A stretch of 64,000 bases of DNA, from positions 10,937,501 to 11,001,500 of the forward strand of contig JAULJL010000005.1 of assembly GCA_030761205.1 (NCBI GenBank), given 5' to 3'. Made by a program: the position numbers and the translations under genes. The notes under the pieces are model-generated. The model was not told the origin of the DNA, did not search any database, and saw nothing but the letters and a program-made list of their open reading frames with translations. Positions 35,161 to 47,929 of the stretch are shown here, one piece after another; the stretch's first letter is position 1, and the number at the start of each line of letters is the position of its first letter. This DNA comes from Fremontodendron californicum. Lineage: Eukaryota > Streptophyta > Magnoliopsida > Malvales > Malvaceae.

Positions 35161-36180
35161 AGAACATTTTTAAGACCTCCGGGCATAATTTTTCAAATCA
35201 CAGGTAAGACCTCCGGGCAATATCTTTAAGACCTCCGGGCAACATCTTTAAGACCTCCGGGCATAACTTTTTTCAGGGGTAAGGCCTCCGGGCACTATTC
35301 TTAAGACCTCCGGGCATCATTTTTAAAGTCGCATACAGCGCATTTTTTTCCAAATTATGGGTAAGGCCTCCGGGCACCATTCTTAAGACCTCCGGGCATC
35401 ATTTTTAAAGTCGCATACAGCGCATTTCTTCCAAATTATGGGTAAGGCCTCCGGGCACCATTCTTAAGACCTCCGGGCATCATTTTTAAAGTCGCATACA
35501 GCGCATTTCTTCCAAATCACGGGTAAGGCCTCCGGGCACCATTCTTAAAACCTCCGGGCATCATTTTTAAAGTCGCATACAGCGCATTTTTTTCAAATCA
35601 CAGGTAAGACCTCCGGGCACCAATTTTTAAGACCTCCGGGCACCATTTTAAGACCTCCGGGCATAATTTTTCAAATCACAGGTAAGACCTCCGGGCAACA
35701 TCTTTAAGACCTCCGGGCATAACTCTTTTTTTTCAGGGGTAAGGCCTATGGACACCATTTTTAAGACCTCCGGGCATAATTTTTCAAATCACAGGTAAGA
35801 CCTCCGGGCAACATCTTTAAGACCTCCGGGCATTATTTTTTTTTAGGGGTAAGACCTCCGGGCACTAATTTTTAAGACCTCCGGGCATAATTTTTTTCAA
35901 ATCATAGGTAAGACCTCTGGGCAACATCTTTAAGACCTCCGGGTATAACTTTTTTCAGGGGTAAGACCTCCGGGCACCAATTTTTAAGACCTCCGGGCAT
36001 AATTTTTCAAATCACAGGTAAGACCTCCGGCCAACATCTTTAAGACCTCCGGGCATAACTTTTTTCAGGGGTAAGACCTCCGGGCACCAATTTTTAAGAC
36101 CTCCGGGCACCAATTTTTAAGACCTCCGGGCACCATTTTAAGACCTTCGGGCACCAATTTTAAAGCCCTTCGAGCATAAA
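35161..36180 (+). repeat. Tandem repeat array built on cctccgggca
   Basis: I counted about 28 exact copies of cctccgggca, each preceded by 'taaga' or 'taagg' and spaced about 25-45 bp. A higher-order unit of about 78 bp ('...aaagtcgcatacagcgcat...') occurs at 35330-35590. Non-coding. Element 2 has an unrelated array at the corresponding place. Confidence 0.9.
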
Positions 36181-36279
36181 TTTTTCTTTTGAAATCGAAT
36201 TCATTCCCTTAAGACGAATCGAGCCTTGTTTAGGCAGGGAATTCAATTTAAGGACAAAATCTTCAATTTATTGTTTTTA

Positions 36280-36337
36280 AAAAAAAAATGAAAAAAGAGA
36301 AAATAGAAAAAAAAATAAAAAATAAAAAATAAAAAAT

Positions 36338-36370
<33 letters not shown>

Positions 36371-36450
36371 AAAGGAAAAAAGAAAAAAGAAAAAAAGAAG
36401 AAAGAAGAAAAAAATGAAAAAATGAAAAATAGAAAATGAAAAAAATTAAA
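36280..36450 (+). repeat. A-rich purine tract before the 3' LTR
   Basis: Low-complexity (aaaaat)n and (aaaaag)n sequence, almost all purine on the sense strand. The open frame across it is an artefact of composition. Element 2 has the matching T-rich tract at about 45660-45770. Confidence 0.85.
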
Positions 36451-36554
36451 ATGAAAAAGAAACCCCTTTCCCTTTCCTTCACATGTGATGTCACTGACCG
36501 TACAAAATTAGTGTCGGTTTATCTTTGCCTGATTCCTGATTCTCAGCAATAGCC

Positions 36555-36567
36555 AAAGAGGGGCAGC
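36555..36567 (+). other. Polypurine tract of element 1
   Basis: AAAGAGGGGCAGC lies directly before the TGTAGACACC of the 3' LTR, the place where plus-strand synthesis would be primed. The same string, inverted, precedes the LTR of element 2. Confidence 0.8.
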
Positions 36568-39500
36568 TGTAGACACCTAATTTTGTCCGGACCACTAAAC
36601 AGGTATGTTTTCTTCCCATATTGATGTTCCCAAGTGTAAAAAGACTGTTTTCATCCTGCAGGTGGTACTCCGAGACTTAGTTTAAGAGGGCGAGCACAAA
36701 AAGTCAAACTTGAAAAAAAGTCAACCCCGAAAAAGTCAACCTCGAAAAAGTCAACCCCAGAAAGTCAACTATTGAAAAAGTCAACCCACTTTCAAAATCA
36801 AAATTTTAAGTTCAATTGAAAAATGGCGAAAGAATTTTGATAATCCGAGGTCTACATTGAAAGATATGGAGTTCGGAAGTTGGGATTTGGAGATTCAGTA
36901 GAAAGGAAACCCTAATCCGAGAAATTTGGGGAAAAGTGCTTAAACGATCAAACTGGTCGAAATTGAAGGTTCCAAATGAAAGATAAGCACTGACTACGGG
37001 TAATGGAGAAGTCACTTGCAAGAAAAACCGAAAAAAAGTCAATCCGGGAGAAAACCGAGAATTAGGGTTTTTAGTGGATTTCGGTGAAATCGGGAAGAAT
37101 CACAGAAATGGCCCGACTTGGTAAGACCAAAGCCCCCAATGGATGTGGAATGATTAAAAAGGATGGACCAAGGCTCAGATTGAAGAAAATCTGAAAATCG
37201 GACTTGTTTTGAGCAAAACCGGGTTTCGGAGGTTAAAGGGTAAAATTGGAAAAATTTGGGAAAAATAGCAAATGGACTCCGAAAATTATGGAAAATTTTT
37301 CAATCTCATTCTTAAATCATTTGAAAGAGATTGGAGAAAGAAAATCTTGATTCCGAGTTCGTTTGCAAAGTGGCCAAATCCCGGGCTTCTTATGCAGTAA
37401 TTCAAAAAGATAAATCCCGGAAAAATAGCAAATGGACTCCAAAAATTCTGAAATTTGGCAAATCTCATTTTTAAATTATTTGGAAGAGATTGGCGAAAGA
37501 AAATCTTGATTCCGAGTTCGTTTGCAAAATGGCCAAATCCCGGGCCTCCTATGCAGTAATTCAAGCCGATAAATCCCAAAAAAATACCAAATGAGCTCCA
37601 AAAATTATGAAAACTTCCAGATCACACTTTTTAATTATTTTGAAGAGATTGGTGAAGAAAAATCTTGATTTGGAGCTCGTTTAAAAAATGGTAAAATGTA
37701 GGGGCATAAAAGGGCATTTTTGGGAAGAAAAAATCCAAATAAATAGCAAACGGACTCGGATAATTTTGAAAACTTCCAGAACTCAATATTTTATTATTTT
37801 GGAAGTATTAAAAAAAGAAAAATTGAATTTGGAGTTCGTTTGATATTTATTTGCATCCGGGGGGCAAAATGGTCATTTCACCCAAGCAACCGAAAAGGGC
37901 TTTTTTGGCCCTTCAAAAAAATCAGAGTTGGGCTGGAAAAGAGAAGTGCTGGCATGCCCAAGCCCAAAGAAAGGAGGAAGCTTCTAATTTTTTTTTTTAA
38001 TCAAGTGGTTAAAAATCAAGAGTTAGTTAACCATTCTCTTTGATCAAGCCATGGTGATTAAACCACATAGATTAAGAAAGATGTCAACATTATTTTTGCA
38101 TAGCTGTAATTTGAGAGGGCTGAGATGCTAATCTAAAGGTGGTAATTTCATGACTTTTCATCTTGAATTATTGGCCATTTGATGGAAATTAGGTTACACA
38201 AAAATGACAACATCTTGGAGGCTATATAACCATGCATTAAGGCTAGCCCTAAGGGAAAGGAGGCAGATTTTGGTTTCTTCTTTTCCATTTTGGCTGATTT
38301 CTCTTAGTTTTTCTTAGTTTTTATCTTCTTGGTTGAGAGCAAAAAAAGAAAAGTTTAGAAATAAAGGAAAGTTTGAAGAGAAAAGCTTGAAATATTAGCT
38401 TCTTGAGGTTGCTCTTGAGCACCAACTCTTGCACTTTCATTTTCTATTCTTGTTTTTTGCTATTTTAATCTCTACTTGGTGAGTTTTCATTTTAAAATAA
38501 TGTTTCTTGTTCTTCCTTCATTTCCTTTCTTAAGTATATTTTTTTACATTTTGTTTTTACAATAAACTCACCATGGCCAAATGGCCTACATTATTTATTT
38601 TAAGTTGTTGTTTCAATTCATTTTACCATATTGTTTATGCTATTTTCTTTGTTTTTGATGTTTTAAGTGTTATGTTATTTCATGTTCTTAAGTTATATTT
38701 AATTTGGTTGCTTTGTTTGTTGCCATTTATGTCTTAGATATCATGTTTTTGCATTTTTAATTTTCTGTTTTCATGTTGTTTAAATTTGAGCATGTTTTAG
38801 AGTTAGCATATTAAGTGTTTGTGAAAATGCTTGTGTGATTCTTTGCATGATTCTTGTTTTATATCTTAGTGAGCATGTTTTAGATTTGGTATATTAGGTG
38901 TTTGTGAAAATGCTTGTGTGATTTTTGTGTTATGACTTAGTTTTTCATGCTAGCATACCAAGTGTTTGTGAAAATGCCATGCTTGTTGGAGCTTGGGGCC
39001 ATTTGGCTACTCCATGTGTTTTGCATTGTGTGTTGTATTTTTTGTCATGCTAGTTGTTAGGTTTTTGCATTTGCATGATATTTGGTTGGATTTTTGAATT
39101 AAGCATGCCTTGTGTTTGTGAAAATGCCATGCATGTCTTAGGTCTAGGTTACATTAAATGCCATGCAAGTTCATGTTAGGTCTAGGCCATATTATTTATG
39201 TCATGCATTTTCCTTACATTTAGGTTTAGATCCATGCATTTCATGCATTATGTTTGCTGCATTGTTTCATGCATTTCATGTTCATGCCACTTGAATAATG
39301 ACTTGAGCCAATTAATGGTTCAAAGTCATGCTCTCTTGAGCACACTTGTGGAAAATTAAGTTTGTCAAATTGATTATTCTACCTTTGTGATTTTTTTTAC
39401 TTTGCCAATTTTTATCTAACTTTCAAAAAGTCCTAGCTACTGCTTTCAAGTCATTTTATGAGTTTCAAATATTTTTATTTTTATTTTTAAATGATTTTAT

Positions 39501-41237
39501 CAAAGACAAAAAAAATGTGTTGGCAAAGCAGTTTTTTTTCCACCCAAAACTCGTACATCTCCGATTTTTCTGGGAATTCATCTTTGATCAGAAAATTAAG
39601 CCAATTTTTTCTCATGTAGTTTTATATGTCCTGAGTCTCCAGTATTTGTTTTAGAATTTTTGGAATTTTTAAAAATAGGGTAAAAAATCGTGGATTAAAA
39701 CTGGACAGTGGAGTCAGGATTGAATTTAAAGAAAAACAAAGCAGTTTTTTCTCCTCCAAAAACTCGTACATCTCTGATTTTTCTGGGAATTCATCTTTGA
39801 TCAAAAAATTAAGCCGATTTTTTCTCGTGTAGTTTTAAATGTCGTGAGTCTCCAGTATTTTTTTCAGAATTTTTGGAATTTTTTAAAATAGGGTAAAAAA
39901 TCGTGGATTAAAACTGGACAGTGGAGTCAGAATTGAATTTAAAGAAAAACAAAGCAGTTTTTTCTCCTCCAAAAACTCGTACATCTCTGATTTTTCTGGG
40001 AATTCATCTTTGATTCGAAAATTAAGCCGATTTTTTTTCGTGTAGTTTTACATGTTTTGAGTTTCCAGTATTTTTTTTAGAATTTTTGGAATTTTTAAAA
40101 ATAGGATAAAAATTCGTGGATTAAAACTGGACAGTGGAGTCAGAATTGAATTTAAAAAAAAAAAACAATTTTCTGTTTTGGTTAATTTACTTAGAGTGGG
40201 CTGATTAGAAGGGTTAGCTACTGACTTAGGGTAATTTCTAAGCCTTTTCAAACTCTAAAAATGGTTTTTCAAGTCCCGGGTTAAGGGTAGTCAAGTCCGG
40301 ATTTTTTAAACTTAGGAAATTAGAGTCATTTTAAAGAAATTAGCCCAGTTTTTATTTTTAATTCAAGCTTTTCAAAATTGTTTTCAAACAATCACAAAGT
40401 ATTTTGGTTTTAGAATATTTAATTTGACATATTTTCCTAAGGTAGCCGGATATCTTTTTAGATATACGGATTTCCTTAATTAAAGGAAAAAAATACATTT
40501 CATGCATTGCATTTTTATATTCATGCATTTTATATAATATGTGATTCTTGCTATAATAATTTCTATGATATTGTTGTTATTTTGATTTATATTTTTTGAT
40601 GTTACATGGTTTATTATATGGTTTCGAATATTTCATGATATCCTATGCTTTTATTTAGTTATCTTTATTTAGCATATACGTATTCATTTATTTTAAATGT
40701 TTTCAAAAGATAATGGTTTTCAATAAAAATAAAGATATTCCCGAGTTAAAATAATTCATGAGTTCTCTACCGGGTTTGCTGGAGGGAATATCATCAATTA
40801 TCATTAATAAAGGAATATCTTTCTTTCAAAAAAGAGAATGATTCGGAAAGTTTTCCAAAACTAATAAAAATTTCTATATTTTGCCACGTTTGTTGGGGAA
40901 TATAGGAAAATTTTGAATTTATAAATTCTGGATCATTTTCAATAAAAAAAATGAAATTATTTTTCTTTAAATTGGGAATTAACTTGAAATACTAAATTTA
41001 AAACCAACTTTTTACCGAGACTTGAGATAACACACGATTAATAAGGTACCGATTTATACGGGCGTTGTGGGGGTGCTAATCCTTCCCCACACGTAACCGA
41101 CTCCCGAACCCGCTTCTTTGATTTCTCTGGTTTAAAACGCAGACTTGAAATTGGTTTTTAAAATGTTTTAATTAATTTTTAAAATATTTTATAAAACCGG
41201 TTTTAATAGGTGGCTGATCACACCTAGCTAAAAAAGA
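36568..41237 (+). repeat. 3' LTR of element 1, 3' end truncated
   Basis: Collinear with the 5' LTR up to its base 27339. The last ~160 bp are missing and replaced by scrambled LTR pieces of element 2. Differences seen include ggagttcg for ggagtctg, a T-run indel, and single changes near 39646 and 40017. Confidence 0.93.
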
Positions 41238-41320
41238 CTTTATTATTCGTTAAGCGTGACATTTAAAAAAAATAACGACGAGTCTCATCGCAAATTAATT
41301 AAAACATTTTAAAAACCACC
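41236..41320. other. Scrambled junction between two retrotransposon LTRs
   Basis: Four short pieces of the element 2 LTR lie out of order: 'gactttattattcgttaagc...' (normally second), 'ataacgacgagtctcatcgc' (normally first), 'attaattaaaacatttt' (normally fourth), then 'acctattaaaaccgg' (normally third). Neighbouring pieces share two to seven bases. This pattern fits serial template switching; an assembly artefact is the alternative. Confidence 0.75.
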
Positions 41321-43806
41321 TATTAAAACCGGTTTTATAAAATATTTTAAAAATTAATTAAAACATTTTAAAAACCAATTTCAAGTCTGCGTTTTAAACC
41401 AGAGAAATCAAAGAAGCGGGTTCGGGAGTCGGTTACGTGCAGGGAAGGATTAGCACCCCCACAACGCCCGTATAAATCGGTACCTTATTAATCGTGTGTT
41501 ATCTCAAGTCTCGGTAAAAGTTGGTTTTAAATTTAGTATTTCAAATTAATTCCCAATTTAAAGAAAAATAATTCCATTTTTTATTGAAAATGATCCGGAA
41601 TTTATAAATTCAAAATTTTCCTATATTCCCCAACAAACGTGGCAAAATATAGAAATTTTTATTAGTTTTGGAAAACTTTCTGAATCGTTCTCTTTTTTTT
41701 TGAAAGAAAGATATTCCTTTATTAATAATAATTGATGATATTCCCTCCAGCAAACCCGGTAGAGAACTCATGAATTATTTTAACTCGGGAATATATTTAT
41801 TTTTATTGAAAACCATTATCTTTTTTGAAAACATTTAAAAGAAATGAATATGTATGGGCATGACATAAATAAAATGACATAGCAAAATCTAAATAATATA
41901 ATGCAACCTAAATGTCATGACACATAGAAATTATTATGGCAAGAATCACATATTATATAAAATGCATGAATATAAAAATGCAATGCATGAAATGTATTTT
42001 TTCCTTTAATTAAGGAAATCCGTATATCTAAAAAGATATCCGGCTACCTTAGGAAAATATGTCAAATTAAATATTCTAAAACCAAAATACTTTGTGATTG
42101 TTTGAAAACAATTTTGGAAAGCTTGAATTAAAAATAAAAACTGGGCTAAAATTTTTAAAATGACTCTAATTTCCTAAGTTTTAAAAAATCCGGACTTGGC
42201 TACCCTTAACCCGGGATTTGAAAAACCATTTTTAGAGTTTAAAAAGGCTTAGAAATTACCCTAAGTCAGTAGCTAACCCTCCTAATCAGCCCACTCTAAG
42301 TAAATTAACCAAAACAGAAAATTGGTTTTTCTTTAAATTCAATTTTGACTCCACTGTCCAGTTTTAGTCCACGATTTTTTACTCTATTTTTAAAAATTCC
42401 AAAAATTCTGAAAAAATTATTGGAGACTCAGGACATGTAAAAATACACGAAAAAAAATCGACTTAATTTTCTGATCAAAGATGAATTCCCAGAAAAACCA
42501 GAGATGTACTAGTTTTTGGAGGAGAAAAAACTGCTTTGTTTTTCTTTAAAATCAATTCTGACTCCACTGTCCAGTTTTAATCCACGATTTTTTACCCTAT
42601 TTTTAAAAATTCCAAAAATTCTGAAAAAATTATTGGAGACTCAGGACATGTAAAAATACACGGAAAAAAATCGACTTAATTTTTTGATCAAAGATGAATT
42701 CCCAGAAAAATCGTAGATGTACGAGTTTTGGGTGGAGAAAAAAAAACTGTTTTGCCAACACACATTTTTTTTGTCTTTGATAAAATCATTTAAAAACCAA
42801 AATAAAAATATTTGAAACTCATAGAATGACTTGAAGACAGTAGCTAGGACTTTTTGAAAGTTAGATAAAAATTGGCTAAGTAAAAAAAATCACAAAGGTA
42901 GAATAATCAATTTGACAAACTTAATTTTCCACAAGTGTGCTCAAGAGAGCATGACCTTGAACCATTAATTGGCTCAAGTCATTATTCAAGTGGCATGAAC
43001 ATGAAATGCATGAAACAATGCAGCAAACATAATGCATGAAATGCATGGATCTAAACCTAAATGTAAGGAAAATGCATGACACAAATAATATGGCCTAGAC
43101 CTAACATGAACTTGCATGACATTTAATGTAACCTAGACCTAAGACATGCATGGCATTTTCACAAACACAAGGCATGCTTAATTCAAAAATCCAACCAAAT
43201 ATCATGCAAATGCAAAAACCTAACAACTAGCATGACAAAAATACAACACACAATGCAAAACACATGGAGTAGCCAAATGGCTCCAAGCTTCAACAAGCAT
43301 GGCATTTTCACAAACACTTGGTATGCTAGCATGAAAAACTAAGTCATAACACAAAAATCACACAAGCATTTTCACAAACACCTAATATACCAAATCTAAA
43401 ACATGCTTACTAAGATATAAAACAAGAATCATGCAAAGAATCACACAAGCATTTTCACAAACACTTAATATGCTAACTCTAAAACATGCTCAAATTTAAA
43501 CAACATGAAAACAGAAAATTAAAAATGTAAAAACATGATATCTAAGACATAAATGGCAACAAACAAAGCAACCAAATTAAATATAACTTAAGAACATGAA
43601 ATAACATAATATTTAAAACATCAAAAATAAAGAAAATAGCATAAACAATATGGTAAAATGAATCAAAAAATAACAACTTAAAATAAATAATGTAGGCCAT
43701 TTGGCCATGGTGAGTTTATTGTAAAAACAAAATGTAAGAAAAATATACTTAAGAAAGGAAATGAAGGAAGAACAGGAAACATTATTTTAAAATGAAAACT
43801 CACCAA

Positions 43807-43914
43807 GTAGCTTTTGAACGGATTAAGCTATAAACCCTCAGAGTAGCTTTTGAACGGATTAAGCTACAAACCCTCAGAGTAGCTTTTGAACGGATTAAGC
43901 TACAAACCCTCTCA
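43807..43914. repeat. 36-bp tandem repeat in element 2 LTR
   Basis: Three copies of gtagcttttgaacggattaa... at 43807, 43843 and 43879, downstream of the putative TATA box in the element's sense. Absent from element 1. Confidence 0.92.
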
Positions 43915-44014
43915 ACAAAAACACTATGACTCACCACCCGGATAATCCTAATACAAGTGTATAGACTATCTCACAAGGGGTGATGGGTGATCTCAACCAA
44001 AGGCCAAGACTCCT

Positions 44015-44023
44015 TATTTATAA
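44015..44023 (-). promoter_or_regulatory. Putative LTR TATA box (element 2)
   Basis: TTATAAATA on the minus strand, about 1.53 kb into the LTR. The surrounding segment is unlike the promoter segment of element 1, so the two families have swapped or diverged promoters. Confidence 0.5.
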
Positions 44024-45555
44024 GGTGAGCACCTCCTTGGCTTGACATTACAAAGGGATGTGGGATTGGGACTTAGGCTCAAAAATGAAAATCTCTAACT
44101 TAACTCTTGATTTTTAATCAATTGATTGAAAAAATCCTAAGCTTCCTCCTTCCTTTGGGCTTGGGCAGGCCAGCACTTCTCTTTTCCAGCTCAGCTCTGA
44201 TTTTTGAAAGGCCCAAAGAAGCCCTTTTCGGTTGCTTGGGTGAAACGACCATTTTGCCCGCGGGATGCAAAATAAATATCAAACGGGCTCCAAATTCAAT
44301 TTTTCTTTTTTTAATACTTCCAAAATAATAAAATATTGAGTTCTGGAAGTTTTCAAAATTATCCGAGTCCGTTTGCTATTTATTTGGATTTTTTCTTCCC
44401 AAAATGTCCTTTTATGCCCCTACTTTTTACCATTTTTTAAACGAGCTCCAAATCAAGATTTTTCATCACCAATCTCTTCAAAATAATTAAAAAGTGTGAT
44501 CTGGAAGTTTTCATAATTTTTGGAGCTCATTTGGTATTTTTTCGGGATTTATCGGCTTGAATTACTACATAGGAGGCTCGAGATTTAGCCATTTTGCAAA
44601 CGAACTCGGTATCAAGATTTTCTTTCGCCAATATATTCCAAATAATTTAAAAATGAGATTTGCCAAATTTCAGAATTTTTGGAGTCCATTTGCTATTTTT
44701 TCGGGATTTTCCTTTTTGAATTACTGCATAAGAAGCCCGGGATTTGGCCATTTTGCAAACGAACTCGGAATCAAGATTTTCTTTCGCCAATCTCTTCCAA
44801 ATAATTTAAAAATGAGATTTTCCAAATTTCAGAATTTTTGGAGTCCATTTGCTATTTTTCCCAAATTTTTCCAATTTTGCCCTTTAACCTTCGAAACCCG
44901 ATTTTGCTCAAAGCAAGTCCGATTTTCAGATTTTCTTCAATCTGAGCCTTGGGCCATCCTTTTTAATCATTCCTCATCCATTGGGGCTTTGGTCTTACCA
45001 AGTCGGGCCATTTCTGTGATTCTTCCCGATTTCACCGAAATCCACTAAAAACCCTAATTCTCGGTTTTCTCCCAGATTGACTTTTCTTTTGGTTTTTCTT
45101 GCAAGTGACTTCTCCATTACCCGTAGTCAGTGCTTATCTTTCATTTGGAACCTTCAATTTCGACCAGTTTGATCGTTTAAGCACTTTTCCCCAAATTTCT
45201 CGGATTATGGTTTCTTTTCTATTGAATCTCCAAATCCCAACTTCCGAACTCCAAATCTTTCAATGTAGACCTCGGATTATCAAAATTCTTTCTCCATTTT
45301 TCAATTGAACTTAAAATCTTGATTTTGAAAATGGGTTGACTTTTTCAGTAGTTGACTTTCTGGGGTTGACTTTTTCGGGGTTGACTTTTTTCAAGTTGAC
45401 TTTTTTTTTTCAAGTTTGACTTTTTATGCTCGCCCTCTTAAACTAAGTCTCGGAGTACCACCTGCAGGATGAAAACAGTCTTTTTATACTCGGAAACATC
45501 AATATAGGAAGAAAACATACCTGTTTAGTGGCCCGGACAAAATTAGGTGTCTACA

Positions 45556-45568
45556 GCTGCCCCTCTTT
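45556..45568 (-). other. Polypurine tract of element 2
   Basis: GCTGCCCCTCTTT on plus (AAAGAGGGGCAGC in sense), adjoining the LTR start. Identical to element 1. Confidence 0.8.
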
Positions 45569-45839
45569 GGCTATTGCTGAGAATCAGGAATCAGTCAAAG
45601 ATAAACCGACACTAATTTTGTACGGTCAGTGACATCACATGTGAAGAAAAGGGAAAGGGGTTTCTTTTTCATTTTCATTTTTCATTTTTTTTTCATTTTT
45701 TTATTTTTTCATTTTTTTCATTTTTCCTCTTTTTTCTTTTTTCAAATTTTTCAAATTTTTTTTTTAAAAGTAAATTGAAGATTTGTCTTTAAATTGAATT
45801 CCCTACCTAATCAAGGCTCGATTCGTCTTAAGGAAACGA

Positions 45840-46830
45840 ATTCGATTTGCAAGAAAGGAAACGACCTCGACGATGTTCTCGGGGCCTTAACCTTTCTTGT
45901 TCTCAGCTGTGTTTAAAAATTCTGGATATCTCCTCCAGAAGCTTCGGCTATCACCACCAAAGTCTTGCTCATAAAAATTCTGGGTGTCACTTCCAGAAGT
46001 TTCAGCTATCACCACCAAAGACTTTTAACCTTTTCAAAGGATTTTAAAACTCTGGATATCTCCACCAGAGGCTTCAGCTATCACCACCGAAGACTTGTTC
46101 ATAATAATAATAAAAAAAGTACCTCGACGATGATCTCGGGGCTCGACTCGTCTTAAGAAAACGAATTCGATTTGCAAGAAAGGAATTTACCTCGACGATG
46201 GTTTCGGGGCCTTAACCTGTCTTGTTCTCAGCTGTGTTTAAAATTCTGGATATCTCCTCCAGAAGCTTTGGCTATCACCACCAAAGTCTTGCTCATTTTT
46301 AAAACTGTAAAAAATTCTGGGTATCACCTCGAGAAGCTTCAGCTATCACCACTGAAGACTTTTTACCTTTTCAAAGGATTTTAAAACTCTGGATATCTCC
46401 ACCAGAGGCTTCAGCTATCACCACCGAAGATTTGTTCATAATAGTAAAAAAAAGTATCTCGACGATGATCTCGGGGCTCGACTCGTCTTAAGAAAACGAA
46501 TTCGATTTGCAAGAAAGGAAATTACCTCGACGATGGTCTCGGGGCCTTAACCTGTCTTGTTTTCAGCTGTGTTTAAAATTCTGGATATCTCCTCCAGAAG
46601 CTTTGGCTATCACCACCAAAGTCTTGCTCATTTTTAAAACTGTAAAAAATTCTGGGTATCACCTCCAGAAGCTTCAGCTATCACCACTGAAGACTTTTTA
46701 CCTTTTCAAAGGATTTTAAAACTCTGGATATCTCCACCAGAGGCTTCAGCTATCACCACCGAAGACTTGTTCATAATAAAAAAAGTACCTCGACGATGAT
46801 CTCGGGGCTCGACTCATTTGAGAAGCAAAC
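45840..46830. repeat. Tandem repeat of about 325-335 bp in element 2
   Basis: Three units beginning 'gatttgcaagaaaggaa' at about 45846, 46171 and 46506. Each contains 'ctcgacgatg.tctcggggc' and paired 'ctccagaagctt.ggctatc' blocks. It occupies the place of the cctccgggca array in element 1 but is unrelated to it. Confidence 0.88.
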
Positions 46831-47008
46831 GAGTTCGATTCTGCATAAGAGATGATGCAAATGCTTCATGATGCAAATGCAAATGTCTTTAGTTTATGCA
46901 AGCGCTTCTTGATGTAGATGCAAATGACTTAGATTGGTGCAAATGTCTTTGATGCAAATGTAAATGACTTGATTTGATGCAAACTTTCTTGATGCAGATT
47001 CAACTAAC

Positions 47009-47701
47009 TTAGATTGATGCAAATGCTTCTTGATGTAGATGCACATGTTGAATAAAATTCTGGATAACTCCTTCAAAAGAAGATTTCTCATTTTTCAAAA
47101 TTATAAAACCCTGGATATCTCCACCAGAGGCTTCAGCTATCACCACCGAAGACTTATTCATTTTTAAAACTGTAAAATTCTGGATATCCCCACCAAAAGC
47201 TTTGGCTATCACCACCAAAGACGTGCTCATTGTAAAATTCTGGGTAACTCCTTGAGAAGAAGATTTCTCATGTTTCAAAATTATAAAACCCTGGATATCT
47301 CTACCAGAGGCTTCAGCTATCACCACCGAAGACTTGTTCACTTTTAAAACTGTAAAATTCTGGATATCCCCACCAGAAGCTTTGGCTATCACCACCAAAG
47401 ACTTGCTCATTGTAAAATTTTGAGTAACTCTTTCAGAAGAAGATTTCTCATGTTTCAAAATTATAAAACCCTGGATATCTCTCCCAGAGGCTTCAGCTAT
47501 CACCACCGAAGACTTGTTCACTTTTAAAACTGTAAAATTCTGGATATCCCCACCAGAAGCTTTGGCTATTACCACCAAAGACTTGCTCATTGTAAAATTT
47601 TGAATAACTTCTTCAGAAGAAGATTTCTCATTTTTCAAAATTATAAAACCCTGGATATCTCCACCAGAGGCTTCAGCTATCACCACCGAAGACTTGTTCA
47701 C
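47009..47701 (-). CDS. Open frame over a 180-bp (60-codon) tandem repeat in element 2
   Basis: 230 codons on the sense strand of the element, made of almost four copies of a 60-residue unit (NKSSVVIAEASGGDIQ..., SKSLVVIAKASGGDIQ...). The 180-bp period keeps the frame, so it stays open without needing selection. No signal peptide or family match was recognised. It is more likely an open tandem repeat than a real protein, but it is noted because it is in the sense orientation. Confidence 0.25.
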   Translation of the reverse strand: MNKSSVVIAEASGGDIQGFIILKNEKSSSEEVIQNFTMSKSLVVIAKASGGDIQNFTVLKVNKSSVVIAEASGRDIQGFIILKHEKSSSERVTQNFTMSKSLVVIAKASGGDIQNFTVLKVNKSSVVIAEASGRDIQGFIILKHEKSSSQGVTQNFTMSTSLVVIAKAFGGDIQNFTVLKMNKSSVVIAEASGGDIQGFIILKNEKSSFEGVIQNFIQHVHLHQEAFASI

Positions 47702-47929
47702 TTTTAAAACTATAAAATTCTGGATATCCCCACCAGAAGCTTTGAGAAATGATGCAGATGCACATGTCTTTTAACAAGGTGCTCATGCTTCAATGTGCAA
47801 ATGTAAAATATTTCTTAGTGCAAATGCAAATGGCCTGGATTGATGCCCATGTTTCATGATGCAGATGCCCCTACTAATTGTGTTCATGTAACTGGTTTAT
47901 GAATGGTGTAACTACAATTACCACACATT

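Larger units (their letters stand above)
22669..41237 (+). mobile_element. LTR retrotransposon 1: gag-only, Ogre/Tat-type primer site, giant LTRs
   Basis: The 5' LTR (22669-27499), primer site (27502-27521), gag-like ORFs, tandem-repeat region, polypurine tract (36555-36567) and 3' LTR (36568-41237, lacking its last ~160 bp) are all in the expected order. No protease, reverse transcriptase, RNase H or integrase frame is present, so it must depend on an autonomous relative. The architecture fits terminal-repeat elements that carry only GAG. I counted about five differences between the two LTRs over 4.67 kb, indicating recent insertion. It landed in the TIR element at 21116-22667. The right flank and target duplication are lost at the junction with element 2. 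Confidence 0.92.
41238..45555 (-). repeat. 3' LTR of element 2
   Basis: Reads from TGTAGACACC at 45555 down to the scrambled junction. About 4.3 kb, with two rather than three copies of the 213-bp unit. The promoter segment differs from element 1: it has a TTATAAATA box (44015-44023, minus) and a three-copy 36-bp repeat (43807-43914). Confidence 0.9.

Noticed and set aside
35161..36180. CRISPR-like regular repeats
   Set aside because: Plant retrotransposon context, variable spacing, short core and no spacers of uniform length.
36243..36494. 83-codon Phe/Leu-rich frame
   Set aside because: Low-complexity T-rich complement of the A-rich tract before the LTR.
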